In this document: piece by piece, positions 1 through 11,300 of the stretch
How the letters are laid out: each line of letters starts with the position of its first letter
Numbering within the stretch: position 1 is the first letter of the stretch
Assembly: GCA_030267565.1 (NCBI GenBank)
Contig: BRXU01000023.1
Coordinates: 434,001-498,000, forward strand
Direction of reading: 5' to 3'
DNA: 64,000 bases
Source of the DNA: Pleodorina starrii
Taxonomy: Eukaryota > Chlorophyta > Chlorophyceae > Chlamydomonadales > Volvocaceae
Translations under genes and position numbers: made by a program
Notes under the pieces: model-generated
What the model was told of the DNA's origin: nothing
The model's input: only the letters and a program-made list of their open reading frames with translations
Databases searched by the model: none

Positions 1-868
1 TAAGGCCCCTTCGCACATCTGGGCCGCAGCCGCGGTCCCCTCCCGGGGCGCCGCTCCGATGCCGTATGTCGTACGGTGTACGATGATGTATGCCAGCTTG
101 CCAGGCGTGGAAGCAGATCCTCATTATTACCTTAAGCACGGGAAGGCTCGCTCGCGCGCTCAAGTCACTCAAATCGCGCGTGTGTGGATGCGCGGCATTG
201 AGGGCACCGGCTGGCGAGCCCAACCGACAAACCGCCAACGAGAAAACAGACCCGACAATCAAAAGGGCCAAATGATGGGCCGAACTCGGGCCACCACAAA
301 AGATCCAGAACCATCGTACTCGCAATCCAGCCCGTGAGCCCCTTTCTCCAGGAGTGCGCCAGGAGCGGCTGCCATCCATCCCTGTTACAGTCCGGAGGAG
401 CCCCCCCTGGAGCCCGGCGGCCCTCAGACGATGTTGACCCGTGCCTGGAGGCATGGGAAGAGGCGAAGAGGAGGAGGAGGGGCCATCGGGTTTAACGATG
501 CTTGTCACGTTACGATTTGGTCGCGCTCGCGTTTGTCTCTACACGGAAAGGAGCGCTGGGCGCCCGGCGCTGGGTGCAGAGCGCTGGCCGCTGGGAAACA
601 AGGCTCTCGTCGCGGTGGGGGCCGGGGGTCCGGAGCTCCGCAGATGAGCTGGGAGCCTGGGACCATCGCGCCCCCACCCGCCCACCCACCCACGCGCTTG
701 CTCCCCCCGCGGAATCCTCCCGGGCAACCGCTGCCGCTACCGCTACCGCCTCTCCCCGGAGGACCCCGATGATGACCGACTGACTTGCGACGACGTGCCG
801 AGCCGCAGCACGCCCGCACCTCCGCTCCCTTCCAGGCGCTCTCCTTCCTTCGCTGCGGTATCTTCTTT
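1..868. other. Region downstream of the ammonium transporter gene
   Basis: No gene is recognised. The stretch lies 3' of the minus-strand ammonium transporter and probably holds its 3' UTR. The open frames on both strands here are GC-rich shadows without family motifs. A short dispersed repeat lies at its right end. Confidence 0.5.
385..389 (-). terminator. Candidate poly(A) signal TGTAA
   Basis: TTACA on the plus strand reads TGTAA on the minus strand, the usual poly(A) signal of chlamydomonadalean algae. It lies about 480 bases beyond the inferred ammonium transporter stop. A five-base match alone is weak evidence. Confidence 0.3.
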
Positions 869-878
869 TTACTCCCCA
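846..878 (+). repeat. Short dispersed repeat, copy a
   Basis: This is one of seven related short stretches in the window sharing the core CGCTGCG followed by a T-rich run and an A/T-C-rich end. The copy carries CGCTGCGGTATCTTC and then TTTTTACTCCCC. See the finding on this family. Confidence 0.4.
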
Positions 879-3800
879 GGCCGGAACAACCGTTGCCCCA
901 CCGTTGCCAACACACCTCCCCCTCCCGCACCCCCCCACACGCACACACACCCTCTCCCGTCAAGCCGCCGCTGCCGCTGCCGCGCCTTTACCTTCGCCGA
1001 TTCCTCCCTCGAGGCGGCCGTCGGCGGCGGAGGCGTCTCCGGCGCCGCCATCGTCACGGCCACCGTAAATACGGCGGTCCCGTCGCTGCAGTCGGCCCCG
1101 CCGCCGCCGCCGCCGTTGACGTTGCGGGCTGCCGCCCCCGCGTGTGCGCTGGGGTTTGCCGAGGGTGGGTTCCGGAGCGACAGGTCCAGTCCGGGACCGC
1201 CGTTGAGGCGACGGTCCATCGACATCGCCGACAAGAGCATGTCGCCGCCCTTGGTGGTCGGGACCTTTGGGAAAGCAACGGAGGGAGGGGAGGGGAGGGC
1301 GGTCAGAAAGAAGAGACCGCGGAGAGGACGGAGATCGCGGCGAGGCGGCGAGGGCGGGGGGCTCGGATTGCGTTGCTTCATTGGTACTGACGTTGCCGCA
1401 ATCAGCCCCATATATAGGGAGCGTAACCATCAAGTCAAGGTCCGGCCAAGACAAGGTTAGGAAGACGGATGGGCTGTGCATGTGCAGCCGTCCGTCTTGC
1501 GGCCTTCCCTTCGCTATCACGAAGTCCGGTTTGCGTGTAGTACATTTTGCGGTGCCACCTGGCGACCCCCCAACTCCCAACTCCCAACTCCCAACCCCCA
1601 ACCTACCCCACCACCCACCACCCACCATGCTGGGTTCTGAGTCCGCCCGCTAACGCCCTGCCCGTCTCCGTCCCTTCGCTGCGGTATCTTTCCATTACTG
1701 CCCACCCCCACCCCTCACCTCCACCCCCATCCCCATCCTCACCCTCACCTTGGAGCTGTGGACGTGGACGGCGCCTTGCGCGTTGAACTGCCCACACGCC
1801 GCCAGGTCCATGCCCGCCGCCTCCTTCTCCGCGTCCACCCTCAGCCACCCCGCCAGACGCAGGCCCCAGAACAGCGCAGTCATGTTGGAGGCGGTCCAGC
1901 AGACGATGACCGAGATGGCGATGACCTGCGTGAGAGCATGAGAGCGTGAGGCGCAGGAGCATGCGAGGAGCATGAGGCGCAGGAGCATGAGAGGAGCATG
2001 AGAGCGTCAGGCGCAGGAGCATGAGAGCATGAGAGCAGCATGAGAGCAGAATGCGAGGAGCATGAGAGCAGCGAACAGCGCAGAGAACAGCGCAGAGGAC
2101 AGCGGAGGGAAGAGCAGTGAATGCGGCTGCGCACAGGCGCAGAGGCACACACAGGCGCACACAGGCGCAGAGTCACTCATTCGCTCGCTCACCTGGCACA
2201 GAAGCAACTTCGCGTGGCCGCCGTAGAAGAGGCCCATCCGATGGTGGCCGGGATCGACCCGATACACCTGCGCAGACAAGGGCAGGACGCATTCCGCAGT
2301 TCGGATCCAACGGAGCTGGATCTCAGCCTCAGGAGGCGCAGGGCAGGTGAAGATGAAGGTGAGGAGCCGCAGGCAAGGAGCTCGGCGCTTTGGGGCACGT
2401 GGCGTTGCCGACGCGCCGCGCCCCCACCGGCATGCGCGCGCCCCCCAGCGCAACCAGCCGGCGTGACACAACAACCAGGCACCCATAAAACTCATAAAAC
2501 CTCTGAACACAAACCCAAACGAAGCCCCAACCAGGGTGGCTATCTTAAGATATGAATATATATTCGGGAGAAAATTTTGGAAATCTGAAGATACTTTTGC
2601 CTTGCAAAAAGCTGAAGGTTTAGATAATCCGGCCTCACAGGCGGGCATGATATCTCCCGGGGCCGTGTTTAGCCGGGAAAATCCCCTCCTGCACAGATCC
2701 TGACAGATACTCTCAGCGCTTCCGAGCCAGGAGTATCTCTGGCCGTAGATACTCAGCAAAATAAAATAGCCACCCTGGCCCCAACCACCCAACGAAACCC
2801 TCTTGCATCGTCGGAGGCCAGCCCACGACGCCGGCCCCTGCTGGCCAAAACCCACCCCCGAGCGAAAGGGGAGGGCCCCCCGCACGCGCTCGCCGGGATC
2901 GCAGACCGGTCTCTGACGGACCCCCCCCCCACACCACCCACCAAGGTGAGGGATGACCGCCCGCCCGCCCACCGGCTCACCGACCCACCTGCTGGATGTA
3001 TCCCTCCTTGGCCAGTAGCCCGGTAAACAGCAGTCCCCAGGCGCCGCACAGGCCGTGAAGAGGGAAGGCCGAAACCGGGTCGTCAATCTGAGGGGAGGGA
3101 AGGGAGGGAGCGGGTGGGGAGGGGTGGGGTGGGGTGGGTTTAAGGGGTCGCAGGGGTAAAGTGGAATAGATGAGGGCTGATGCGGCGTGGGGGGGGACAC
3201 CTGGAATGGCGCGGGTCTGCTCACACACACATACACACGAAGACACGGTTGAGATGGATGCGAAGAACACCGCAAAGGGGCGCTGTCGGCACAACGGAAC
3301 TAACGGTCACGATTAACGGTTTGCCAACTATGCGCCAACGACCAACCTTTAACCGCTCCAACAGCTGATCTCCGCCCTCGCACACGAACGCCGCCACGAA
3401 GCCGCAGATGATGGCGGCCCTGCACATTGCGGTACGACAGCGGGGAGTACGGTAACTGAAACAAGAAAACCCAGGGGGACGCGAGGGGAACGGGGAGGAA
3501 AGGACGCAGCACGCATACCCTGAACTGGAACGTCACACAGGCAGCGAGAGAGAGGGAGAGGGACAGCGCGAGAAAGAGCGAGAGAGAGGGAGAATCGGAC
3601 GTGGCGCTCCGAATGCGATTTCCCAAACACCCTCCTTCCCTATCCCTAAGCGGCCAGCGCCCCCCGCCTCCGGCCGCCCCTCCCTGGACTCACCAGGGCT
3701 CTATCACCGAGCAACCCGAAGTGACGGAAACTAGACCTGGAACCAAGTCACAACACGACACCAGGGGGCGGCAACAGCAGGAGCAGCATCAGCAGCAGCA

Positions 3801-6800
3801 ACAGTAGTGGTCGCCAACTCACCCACCAAACCGCCGTCAACCGCCAACCGCCAACCGTCAACCGCCTCCATCGCACCTGCCAGGACGCCCATGCAGGTCG
3901 ACAGCAGGTCCCACACCTTGTGTCGGCTGTAGGAGATCAGGAGGCTGGTAAGAGCGCCCGAGCAGGCGGACAAGGTGGTGGTTACCGCGGTGCGACCAAC
4001 CACCGTCGACTGCGGGGGAGGAAGGGGGAGAAGGGGGGAGAAGGCGGGGAGGCGGGGAGGTGTGGGCTGTGTGGGCTGTGTGTGCAGGGGCGGGGAGGGG
4101 CCGGCCTGGGAAGGGTGGTGCAGAGTGGCTTGCGCGGTCGTGTGAGGAGCACGCGATCCTGTGTCGCTCACAACACTGCGGCTTCTGCGCTGCGGCTTCT
4201 GCATTTGTGGCGTAACTGTGCACCGCCTCCCGCCACCCCCACCGCCAGCGCCACCGCCAGCGCCACCCCCACCGCCCCCTCCGCGTTCGTTATCCGCACC
4301 CACCGAGATGTCGTCCGCGATCTCCAGCCGCGATCCGGGATTGAAGCCGTACCACCCAAACCACCTGTGTATCAAGCGGGGCGTGGGTCGGAATCAAGTC
4401 AGGGCAGGCGGGGACGAGCTCAGGCGCGCGCCTTCCGGGACCTTCCGACGCGCGGACGCACCGACAGAATCACAGAAATGAATGGCGCGCATGCGGGCGC
4501 TCCGTATTGCCAGCCTTCCTCGAGCTGCACGTATGTATCGTAGCCCTCGCGTACTAACATGCACCTTGCCGTAATGCAGGAAGGAGTACAGGCCACAGTA
4601 CCTAATTCTTTATGTGTCGTATGTGTCGTACTCACAGCAGTAGCGTGCCCATGAGGTAGAGCTGCGGCGCGGCGGTGGAGCGGTAGAGCCGTGCCGAGAC
4701 GCCCTCCCCGCTGAAGCGACCGGCCCGGGGGCCGACCACGATGGAGCCTACCAGCGCTGCCGTACCGCCCACCAGGTGCACCACGCCTGCGGCGGCGAAG
4801 TGCGATTGCGATGGCGGTCACCACCACGACGACGACGGTGACGTTGATGGCGGCGATGATAAATCTTTATTTGTAGGCATATTATATATATATATATGTT
4901 TTTATTTTTTATTTTTGTTTTTTATTTTTTATTTTTTTTATTTTTTTAATATTTTTTATTCGAGCAGCGCAAGCGGGTGCAATTTGATCCTGACATCTCT
5001 CTCCCGCTCAGCTCAGCTCGCCGTCGTTCTACTGCCACGGCCCGGTTGGTGAGTTTCCACCCGCCGTGCCGTGTCCCCCGTACTCCCTTCCGTCACACTC
5101 CACACTCCCTTGCCTACCTGAGCCCGCGTAGTCGATGGCCCCGATGCCCAGAATACGGTCCGCTGTGTTTCGTGCGCTGAGCCATCCATAGGGGGACCAC
5201 AGCCAGTGCGCCACCACCGGATACACCCAGGCGGGCATGATGGCCTGTGCACGTGACGGGGTGATATACATACGATGTGCGTGTGACGGGGTGTGTGGTG
5301 GTGGTGGTGGTGGTGGTGGTGGTGGTGGTGGTGGTGGTGGTGGTGGTGGTGGTGGTGGTGGTGGTGGTGGTGGTGGTGGTGGTGGTGGTGGTGGTGGTGG
5401 TGGTGGTGGTGGTGGTGGTGGTGGTGGCAGGGTGGCTATCTTAAGATATGGATATATATTTGGGAGAAAGTTTTGGAAATCTGAAGATACTTTTGCCGTG
5501 CAAAAAGCTGAAGGTTTAGATAATCCGGCCTCACAGGTGGGCATGATATCTCCCGGGGACGTGTTTAGCCGGGAAATCCCCTCCTAGACAGATCCTGACA
5601 GATACTCTCAGCGCTTCTGAGCCAGGAGAATCTCTTGCCGTAGATACTCGGCAAAATAAGATAGCCACCCTGGGTGGTGGTGGTGGTGGTGGTGGTGGTG
5701 GTGGTGGTGGTGGTGGTGGTGGTGGTGGTGGTGGTGGTGGTGGTGGTGGTGGTGGTGATGTTGGTGGTGTGTTTTGGGGTTGAGTGGGTGGCAAGTCTCA
5801 GATATGCTAGGATCGCGGCGTGTATCGCTGCAGATGAAAAGCCGCCGTGGTGGCAGCGGCCGCGATAGCAGTGGCGACAGCAGCCGCGACAGTGGCTGTG
5901 GCAGTAGTCGCGTTTGGTTTTGGGAGCGTTTGAGGTGAATCGTCTTGTACGTCTCTGTAATAGTCGTGAAAATGTATGCTTGAATGGCTAGGAGGACGTG
6001 CGCGGTGCAGAATGTGGGAAGGTGTACGGCGGATATGTGAGCACTGTCTTTTCGTGGCAGAGCGGCAGCGCTGTAGGTGCAATATTGAGCCAATTAGTTG
6101 TCACACTTTTTAACGGTATCTCGTGCGACAGAAGTTCCTGGAACCGAGCGCCGCCCGCACGGGGCAGTCGGTTCCCACGGATGGGCCGGAAGGGCGGGGA
6201 AGGGAAGAAAGGCGAACCGCAACCAAAAGTGACCAGGAGGGTATGCGTGTGTGGGTGGGGGGTGCGGGTGGGGGTGGGTTGGGGGGTATGGGCGGCTTGC
6301 AGTGTTGTGATGTGTATGGGACGCGTGATGGGTTGCGTGGGCTTTTGACGGGGAATTCCTGCGTGGGGAGGTTGCCGTCCACCAAGAGACCTCACGGCCG
6401 GACCCAACATCCGCTCCGCAACCTCCAGGCAGCCTCCAGGCAGCCGGCAGCAAGCTAGCAAGCTAGCCGGCAGCCGGAGGCGCGAGCCAGGAGGTCGCAA
6501 TTCCTCCAGGGCCCTTCCACGAGGGGGTGGGTGCGATGCGAAGTAGTGAGAAAAACCGAAAAAAAGATAACGAAACGAACAGAGTGCAACATGAAATACG
6601 GTAGGTATTGGTTAGAGCAGGAGGGGGCGGGGACCGAGGAGCGGAATCCGGGGAAAGGAGGGAGGGGGGGATGTAAGATAGAGGAACCCAGTCCGCATTG
6701 GAAAGCTGACAGCTGCAAACCGCGGGCGGTGGCGCTGCGCCGGCTGCCACCTGTCCTCCCAAAAGCGTGACCAACCTACCCCATATTACTGCCGCGCCAA

Positions 6801-8378
6801 CACCAAGTGTACCGGTACGTCCCCGTTCGTTGTTCCCCCCTCGAGATTGCCGTACAATTGGTACGATCCGTACCGCGTAGATGGTGTACGACGAAAAGGT
6901 GGCTCGCTCCGCGATGGAGCCCGACAGGATGGTGGTGGCTGCGGAGCAGAAGGACCAGTTCCAGATGAACAGGTGCCAGGGGGGCAGCAGCCCCGTCTGG
7001 CCCGCGCTGCCGTCCGTGAAGCTCAGCGCGAAATCCCAGTTGCCGATGAAGCCTGCTAGCCAGCCAGCCGGTCGAAGGGCGGGGTTGGGAGGAGGTTGAG
7101 GATAAGGAATTCGATTTTTAGGGCGCGAGGGAATGGTGTCTGTGGTTGCTTGGGCCCCGCCCAGCCGCAAAGCCCAGCCGCGAAGTCCATCCACCTGCCG
7201 CCCCGCCGCACCCACCGTTGCTGCTGCCGTCCTTGGCTCCGAAGGCAAAGGCGTAGCCCACCAGGTAGAACGCGAGTCCGGCGATGCACGTGTCGAACAG
7301 GTTCTTCAGGAAGATGGCCACGATGTTCTTGGGGCGGACCACACCGGCCGCGAAAAGCGCAAAGCTGTACGGTGCCGTACAGTACGGCGTGGTGTGGTGC
7401 GGCGGGTTGGCACCACCACCACCGGCGGGCGGGCGCGCAGGCAGGCAAAAGACGCAAGAGGGACAGGCGGGCGGGGAGAGAGGGTGCTTGGGGACGACAG
7501 GGATAGCACCAGGACGGATGGATGGGGCGCTGAGGGGATCGCGGCGTGGGGTCACAGAGAGGGAGTGGAGAGCCGCTGTTCGCGCAGCGGATGCTCTCGT
7601 TCGTGCGTGGAGTACCGGTGAGCTAAACAGTCGACAAAGAATCGATAGTCGAGCGCGCATCGTTAAGTCCCGGTGACGCGCTCATCGCAGTGATGAGACT
7701 TACGGACTTACCCCAGCTGCATCACGAACACCTGAACCCCGTGGGGTGGGGAGGGACAGAAGGCGGACAGGGCAGGGAGGGGCAGGGCAGGGCAGGGCAG
7801 GGAGGGGCAGGGATGGGAAGGCAAGGGAAGGGCGGGACGAGCAGCGCACCCGGGCGGACGGGCCCGGGCACAGACGTCAGGACCAGGAAACGCTCCTTCC
7901 AAAGCAAGTACGACAGTACGACAGTATTTGACATGCGACATGCGGCATGCGGGACAGTAGGATCAGGCAGCCCCACTTACACGTGCCCGTCGTACCTGAA
8001 ACCCAGTGCCCCGTGTGTCCTCGGTGCCCCAACCCCCCTAACGTTCCTCCCGCTGTCCCGCAGCCATCACAAATGATGAGATTCTTATGAAGATATTCTC
8101 ATGAAGAGATTCGTATCGCTCCGCCGCCGTACCACCCCCTGTCTCACCTGATACGCCGATGCCAGCACGAAGCTGACGTTGAGGCCGTTCTGCACCTGCT
8201 CCAACGACCCGCGGGTCGCCCGCATCTGACCCACAGTCCATCGCGTCACGGCGCCGTCTGCCCCAAGCGCCGACACATCCGGGGAGGCGCAGATGCTCCG
8301 AGCGGCGGCATCGTCGCCGCCAAGCAGCGCCAACACGCGAGCCAACACCAGGTGATCGCAGAAGCCAACCGCCGCCAT
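869..8378 (-). CDS. AMT: Ammonium transporter (AMT/MEP/Rh family)
   Basis: Integral membrane channel for ammonium/ammonia uptake. Fourteen exons give about 637 residues: 8148-8378, 7712-7731, 7216-7364, 6874-7052, 5118-5244, 4636-4786, 4304-4364, 3877-4009, 3694-3736, 3347-3419, 2989-3087, 2193-2267, 1749-1925, 869-1264. Every junction keeps frame and has GT-AG ends. The start is the ATG at 8378. The family signature [13 protein letters not shown] (about residues 231-243) supplies the first pore histidine, and [11 protein letters not shown] (histidine about 400) the second. Other conserved stretches are [20 protein letters not shown] and EPWAAIICGF. The protein has the usual succession of hydrophobic segments, then a cytosolic tail rich in Gly and Ala. 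The tail is the weakest part: a good donor (AAG|gtaaag, near 990) could replace the stop at 869 with a further exon. Introns 4 and 11 each contain a MITE. Confidence 0.93.
1664..1703 (+). repeat. Short dispersed repeat, copy b
   Basis: It lies in the last intron of the ammonium transporter gene, antisense to the gene. The sequence reads CCCTTCGCTGCGGTATCTTT followed by CCATTACTGCCC, and is close to copy a at 846-878. Confidence 0.45.
1935..2064. repeat. Intronic minisatellite (GAGCATGAGAG-type)
   Basis: Imperfect tandem copies of a unit containing AGGAGCATGAGAG fill most of the ammonium transporter intron between the exons at 1749-1925 and 2193-2267. No coding role is seen. Confidence 0.7.
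2532..2777. mobile_element. hAT-type MITE, copy 1
   Basis: A 246-bp non-coding element in ammonium transporter intron 11. It begins CAGGGTGGCTATCTTA and ends with the inverse complement of CAGGGTGGCTATTTTA, giving terminal inverted repeats of about 16 bp with one mismatch. It is flanked by a perfect 8-bp target-site duplication, GCCCCAAC, at 2524-2531 and 2778-2785. The 8-bp duplication and CAGGG termini are characteristic of the hAT superfamily. It is much more AT-rich than its surroundings and has no transposase. A second copy, alike in all but roughly 15 positions, lies at 5428-5672. Confidence 0.88.
4859..4961. repeat. AT-rich low-complexity tract
   Basis: About 100 bases made almost only of A and T, starting with an alternating TA run and continuing as T-runs broken by single A. 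It lies in the ammonium transporter intron between the exons at 4636-4786 and 5118-5244. It stands out sharply from the GC-rich background. Confidence 0.75.
5296..5427. repeat. (TGG)n microsatellite, about 44 units
   Basis: Uninterrupted TGG repeat in ammonium transporter intron 4. It is split from a second TGG tract by the MITE at 5428-5672, so both tracts were probably one array when the MITE inserted. Confidence 0.95.
5428..5672. mobile_element. hAT-type MITE, copy 2
   Basis: A 245-bp element nearly identical to the one at 2532-2777, in the same orientation and in the same gene (intron 4). It has the same CAGGGTGGCTAT termini. It sits inside a TGG array, and 8 bp (GGTGGTGG) are duplicated on both sides at 5420-5427 and 5673-5680, as expected of hAT insertion. 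The duplication is trivial within a repeat, so the clean evidence comes from copy 1. The low divergence between copies suggests fairly recent activity. Confidence 0.87.
5673..5756. repeat. (GGT)n microsatellite, right half
   Basis: Continuation of the array at 5296-5427 on the other side of the inserted MITE. Confidence 0.95.
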
Positions 8379-11300
8379 GAATGGGGGTGTCTGGGGATGA
8401 AAGGAGTGGAGGAGGTACCCACGGCGGAGGGACGGAGGGACGGTGTCGGGGGTGCGGCGTGGTGCAGTGCAGCGCTGTTGCGTTGTGGGATGAGATGGGA
8501 CGGGACGGCGGCAAAGTGCGTTGGGGATGTAGTCATACTGGGGGCTAAGAAAAAAAGATGGCGGCGTGCATTGGGGATGGAACTAATTGGTTTGGGGAGG
8601 TAGAAGGAGGAAAGGTGCATGTTGGGGTTTGGGGACTTGAGGGATGGGCAGGCAGCCGCCGGCCAATGGAGCTGAGTGGGATTCGGATTCGGGTTCGGCT
8701 TTCTGGAGTCCGGGGTTGTTGGGGGTCCAGGATTCTGCACGGCTCCTTCCGCAAATGGGAATGACTTAGCCTTGACAAGGACTAAGGGCGCATGGCTTTG
8801 TTTTCGGAGGAGCAGATCGTGGGGAGCAGAAAATAGTTTGATGAGGGCTGCTGCCCTCCTTTTCCTGATTGCGTCGTCGCCCGCCTCGGCAGCGGCAGGC
8901 TTGGTTTCGTGGCGGCATGAGTTCGTGCTGCGCCACGCATCGGCTGGCATGGCTCGTCAGGCAGAGCAAAGATCGGGGTAGGTCTACGGGGGAAGGCGCG
9001 GTGCGAGATCGGGGTGCGCCCACAAAGTACCGAAGTTAGGAGGGCGACTACGAACTGCACATCGCAACAAACCCTACGAACCCTATCATGGCGTTAATGT
9101 TGATCGTGATTTGGAAGTAGTTGTGGAAGTAGTTTTGCGATGATATCGAACAACAGAAGCGCGCAAGGAGGTCGATGGACGGACGTTCGCTCGTTCCGAC
9201 CTGAAGCTGACGTCAGGCAACGTTAGCGTTGCTTCCTTCGATTCCCGCGTTTTATTCTGTTCGCGATGATTCTGGCAACTCCATGCAGTCCAGCAAGCGA
9301 GCGTGTTCCCCTGGATTCCCAGTCACAAGCGCGCTCGGGCAGCAGCCGTAATAGACAGTGCGGTCCACGACGGTCCTGACGCGCCTGGCGCCGAGCGCTG
9401 CCTGCGTTCAGCGACGATCACCAGAGCAGGTTAGGGTGATGCCGGCAATCGAACCGTTATGATTTCCGGTGCCAGTGTGGAACCACGTGAAAACGCTGGT
9501 GGTTGCGATGGCCCGTGGATGGTCGCCAACTCGCCATCGTTTGTGCTGTATAATGTGTAACATGTTGGGTTGCCAAATGGCTGCAAATGGAGCGGCTCAT
9601 GCCATGCTTGTACCAAGGATGGAGGCCCTTTCTTTGTCCAGCTGGCACCGCCCCTTGCCTCAATTACCTTTTCACAGCAAGCGTGATCTACAACGTGGGA
9701 TATCTGCACGCTAGTGCGTGGAGATCAACGTGGGATGAGGGCTGTCCTCGGGAAAAGTGCCGAGCTGCGATGCGCAGAGCGCGTAGGAGAGATCGGTATG
9801 CCTAGGAATATGACGTCCGGTCCAGATAAAAAATTTCTTAACAGCGGATGACGACCATCTTAAATAACGCCACGACGCGTACTAATGGAAAAAGGGAGAG
9901 GGTGTCGTATACTTTTAACGGTCACGCTCGATCGCCAAGGTGCCATGCACACTCGACGCATTAGTTTCAAATCATGGCTTTTATTACAGAAATAACTGGA
10001 GTTACAAAATGTCGAGTAGGAATATTGTACGCTACCGCCGTCATGTAGCCTGTATCGGAGTCACGACACGCAATTAGAGATTGCCAAGTGATTGCCCTGC
10101 AACCCACACAAACAAAACTTATCTGTTCAGAATATATTAGATCCTCTTGAGTAGCAATGTCATAACTTGGCGGCCAGCCGTTGGTGGCCGGCTGTCGGGC
10201 AGCAGCAAGTACAGGCCCGCGCACTCCATTCAATCTTTGCAGAGGCTATCCAGTGGTCGCGAAATGCTTAAAACCCGAGGTAACTGTGGCTTTGGGCAAG
10301 TTTTTAAAGTAACGCCCACTGTTTTTCCTTTTCAATACGCGTGCGTCGCGCACAATACATAAGGGGTAACCGCACTAGGGCACTATAACGTAGCTCTTGA
10401 AAATACAAAAACAAATTAAGGCTTCGGCAGGATGCATTCCATACTTCAATTACTGCCCTCAGAACTGTTGGCCCGCCCTGGTCCGCCCACCCTGACGGCA
10501 GGAGCCCTAAGCGGCAAACCTGCGCAAACTGGGCTACACTCGCATACACTCCCATGAACAGCGCCTGCTTTGAACACCTTTCTATCTGCTTTGCCCCTGC
10601 CGGCGCGCATAGGCACGCCTCGAGCTGCCTCGAAGCTAAAAACGCTGTTGCCGTAACCCTATGTAACTTGGGGCATGAGTTTTTCGCGTTGCAATGGGAG
10701 CGCGCGTGTGGCTCACATATTCCTTCTTGACTAATTGGGGCGGGGCCTGTCATGCGAGCGTTCACGTGCGCCCCCACGTGAAGGATTTCCTACCAATGTA
10801 GGACGGCCCCCCGGCGGGCGCTGCGAGGCGCTGCGGCTTGCATCCCGAAACGCCGGAAGTGAGGCACACAGCGCGTCGCGTACCGCGACCTTGATGGTTG
10901 GTTCTGCACTGCCCTGCTGTAAGCATACACCCTCACGATGGAACCGCACTCCGGAACTCGCCGAAACATGGGAATGATGGGCCAGGCGGCCAATCCCACC
11001 GTTACAGCGAGCTCAACATTCTGGAAGGTATAGTTAAGAGCCAAGGGGCTAGCAGGGGCCAGCAGCTGGCCGCGCACTGCAGTGGCACTAGCGGCGAGCA
11101 GGGCAGCAGTGACGCACACCCCGTGACCCCGACCAGGCAGCACGAGTCAGGGGCTCAGGGCTGACTGAGTCATACCCGCTGGCCCGCTGCCTCTCCCGGC
11201 TCTGCCCCAGCCGCAAATCACTGAGCTGACTTGAGCTGTGACTGAGCTGACTGCTTACATCCCTAAATACCGCAGGTAGCTGTCGTGTGTCGTCCCTGTT

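Noticed and set aside
10790..11143. Small protein with a signal-peptide-like start
   Set aside because: The frame begins at GTG and matches no family; the hydrophobic start is not enough in GC-rich sequence.
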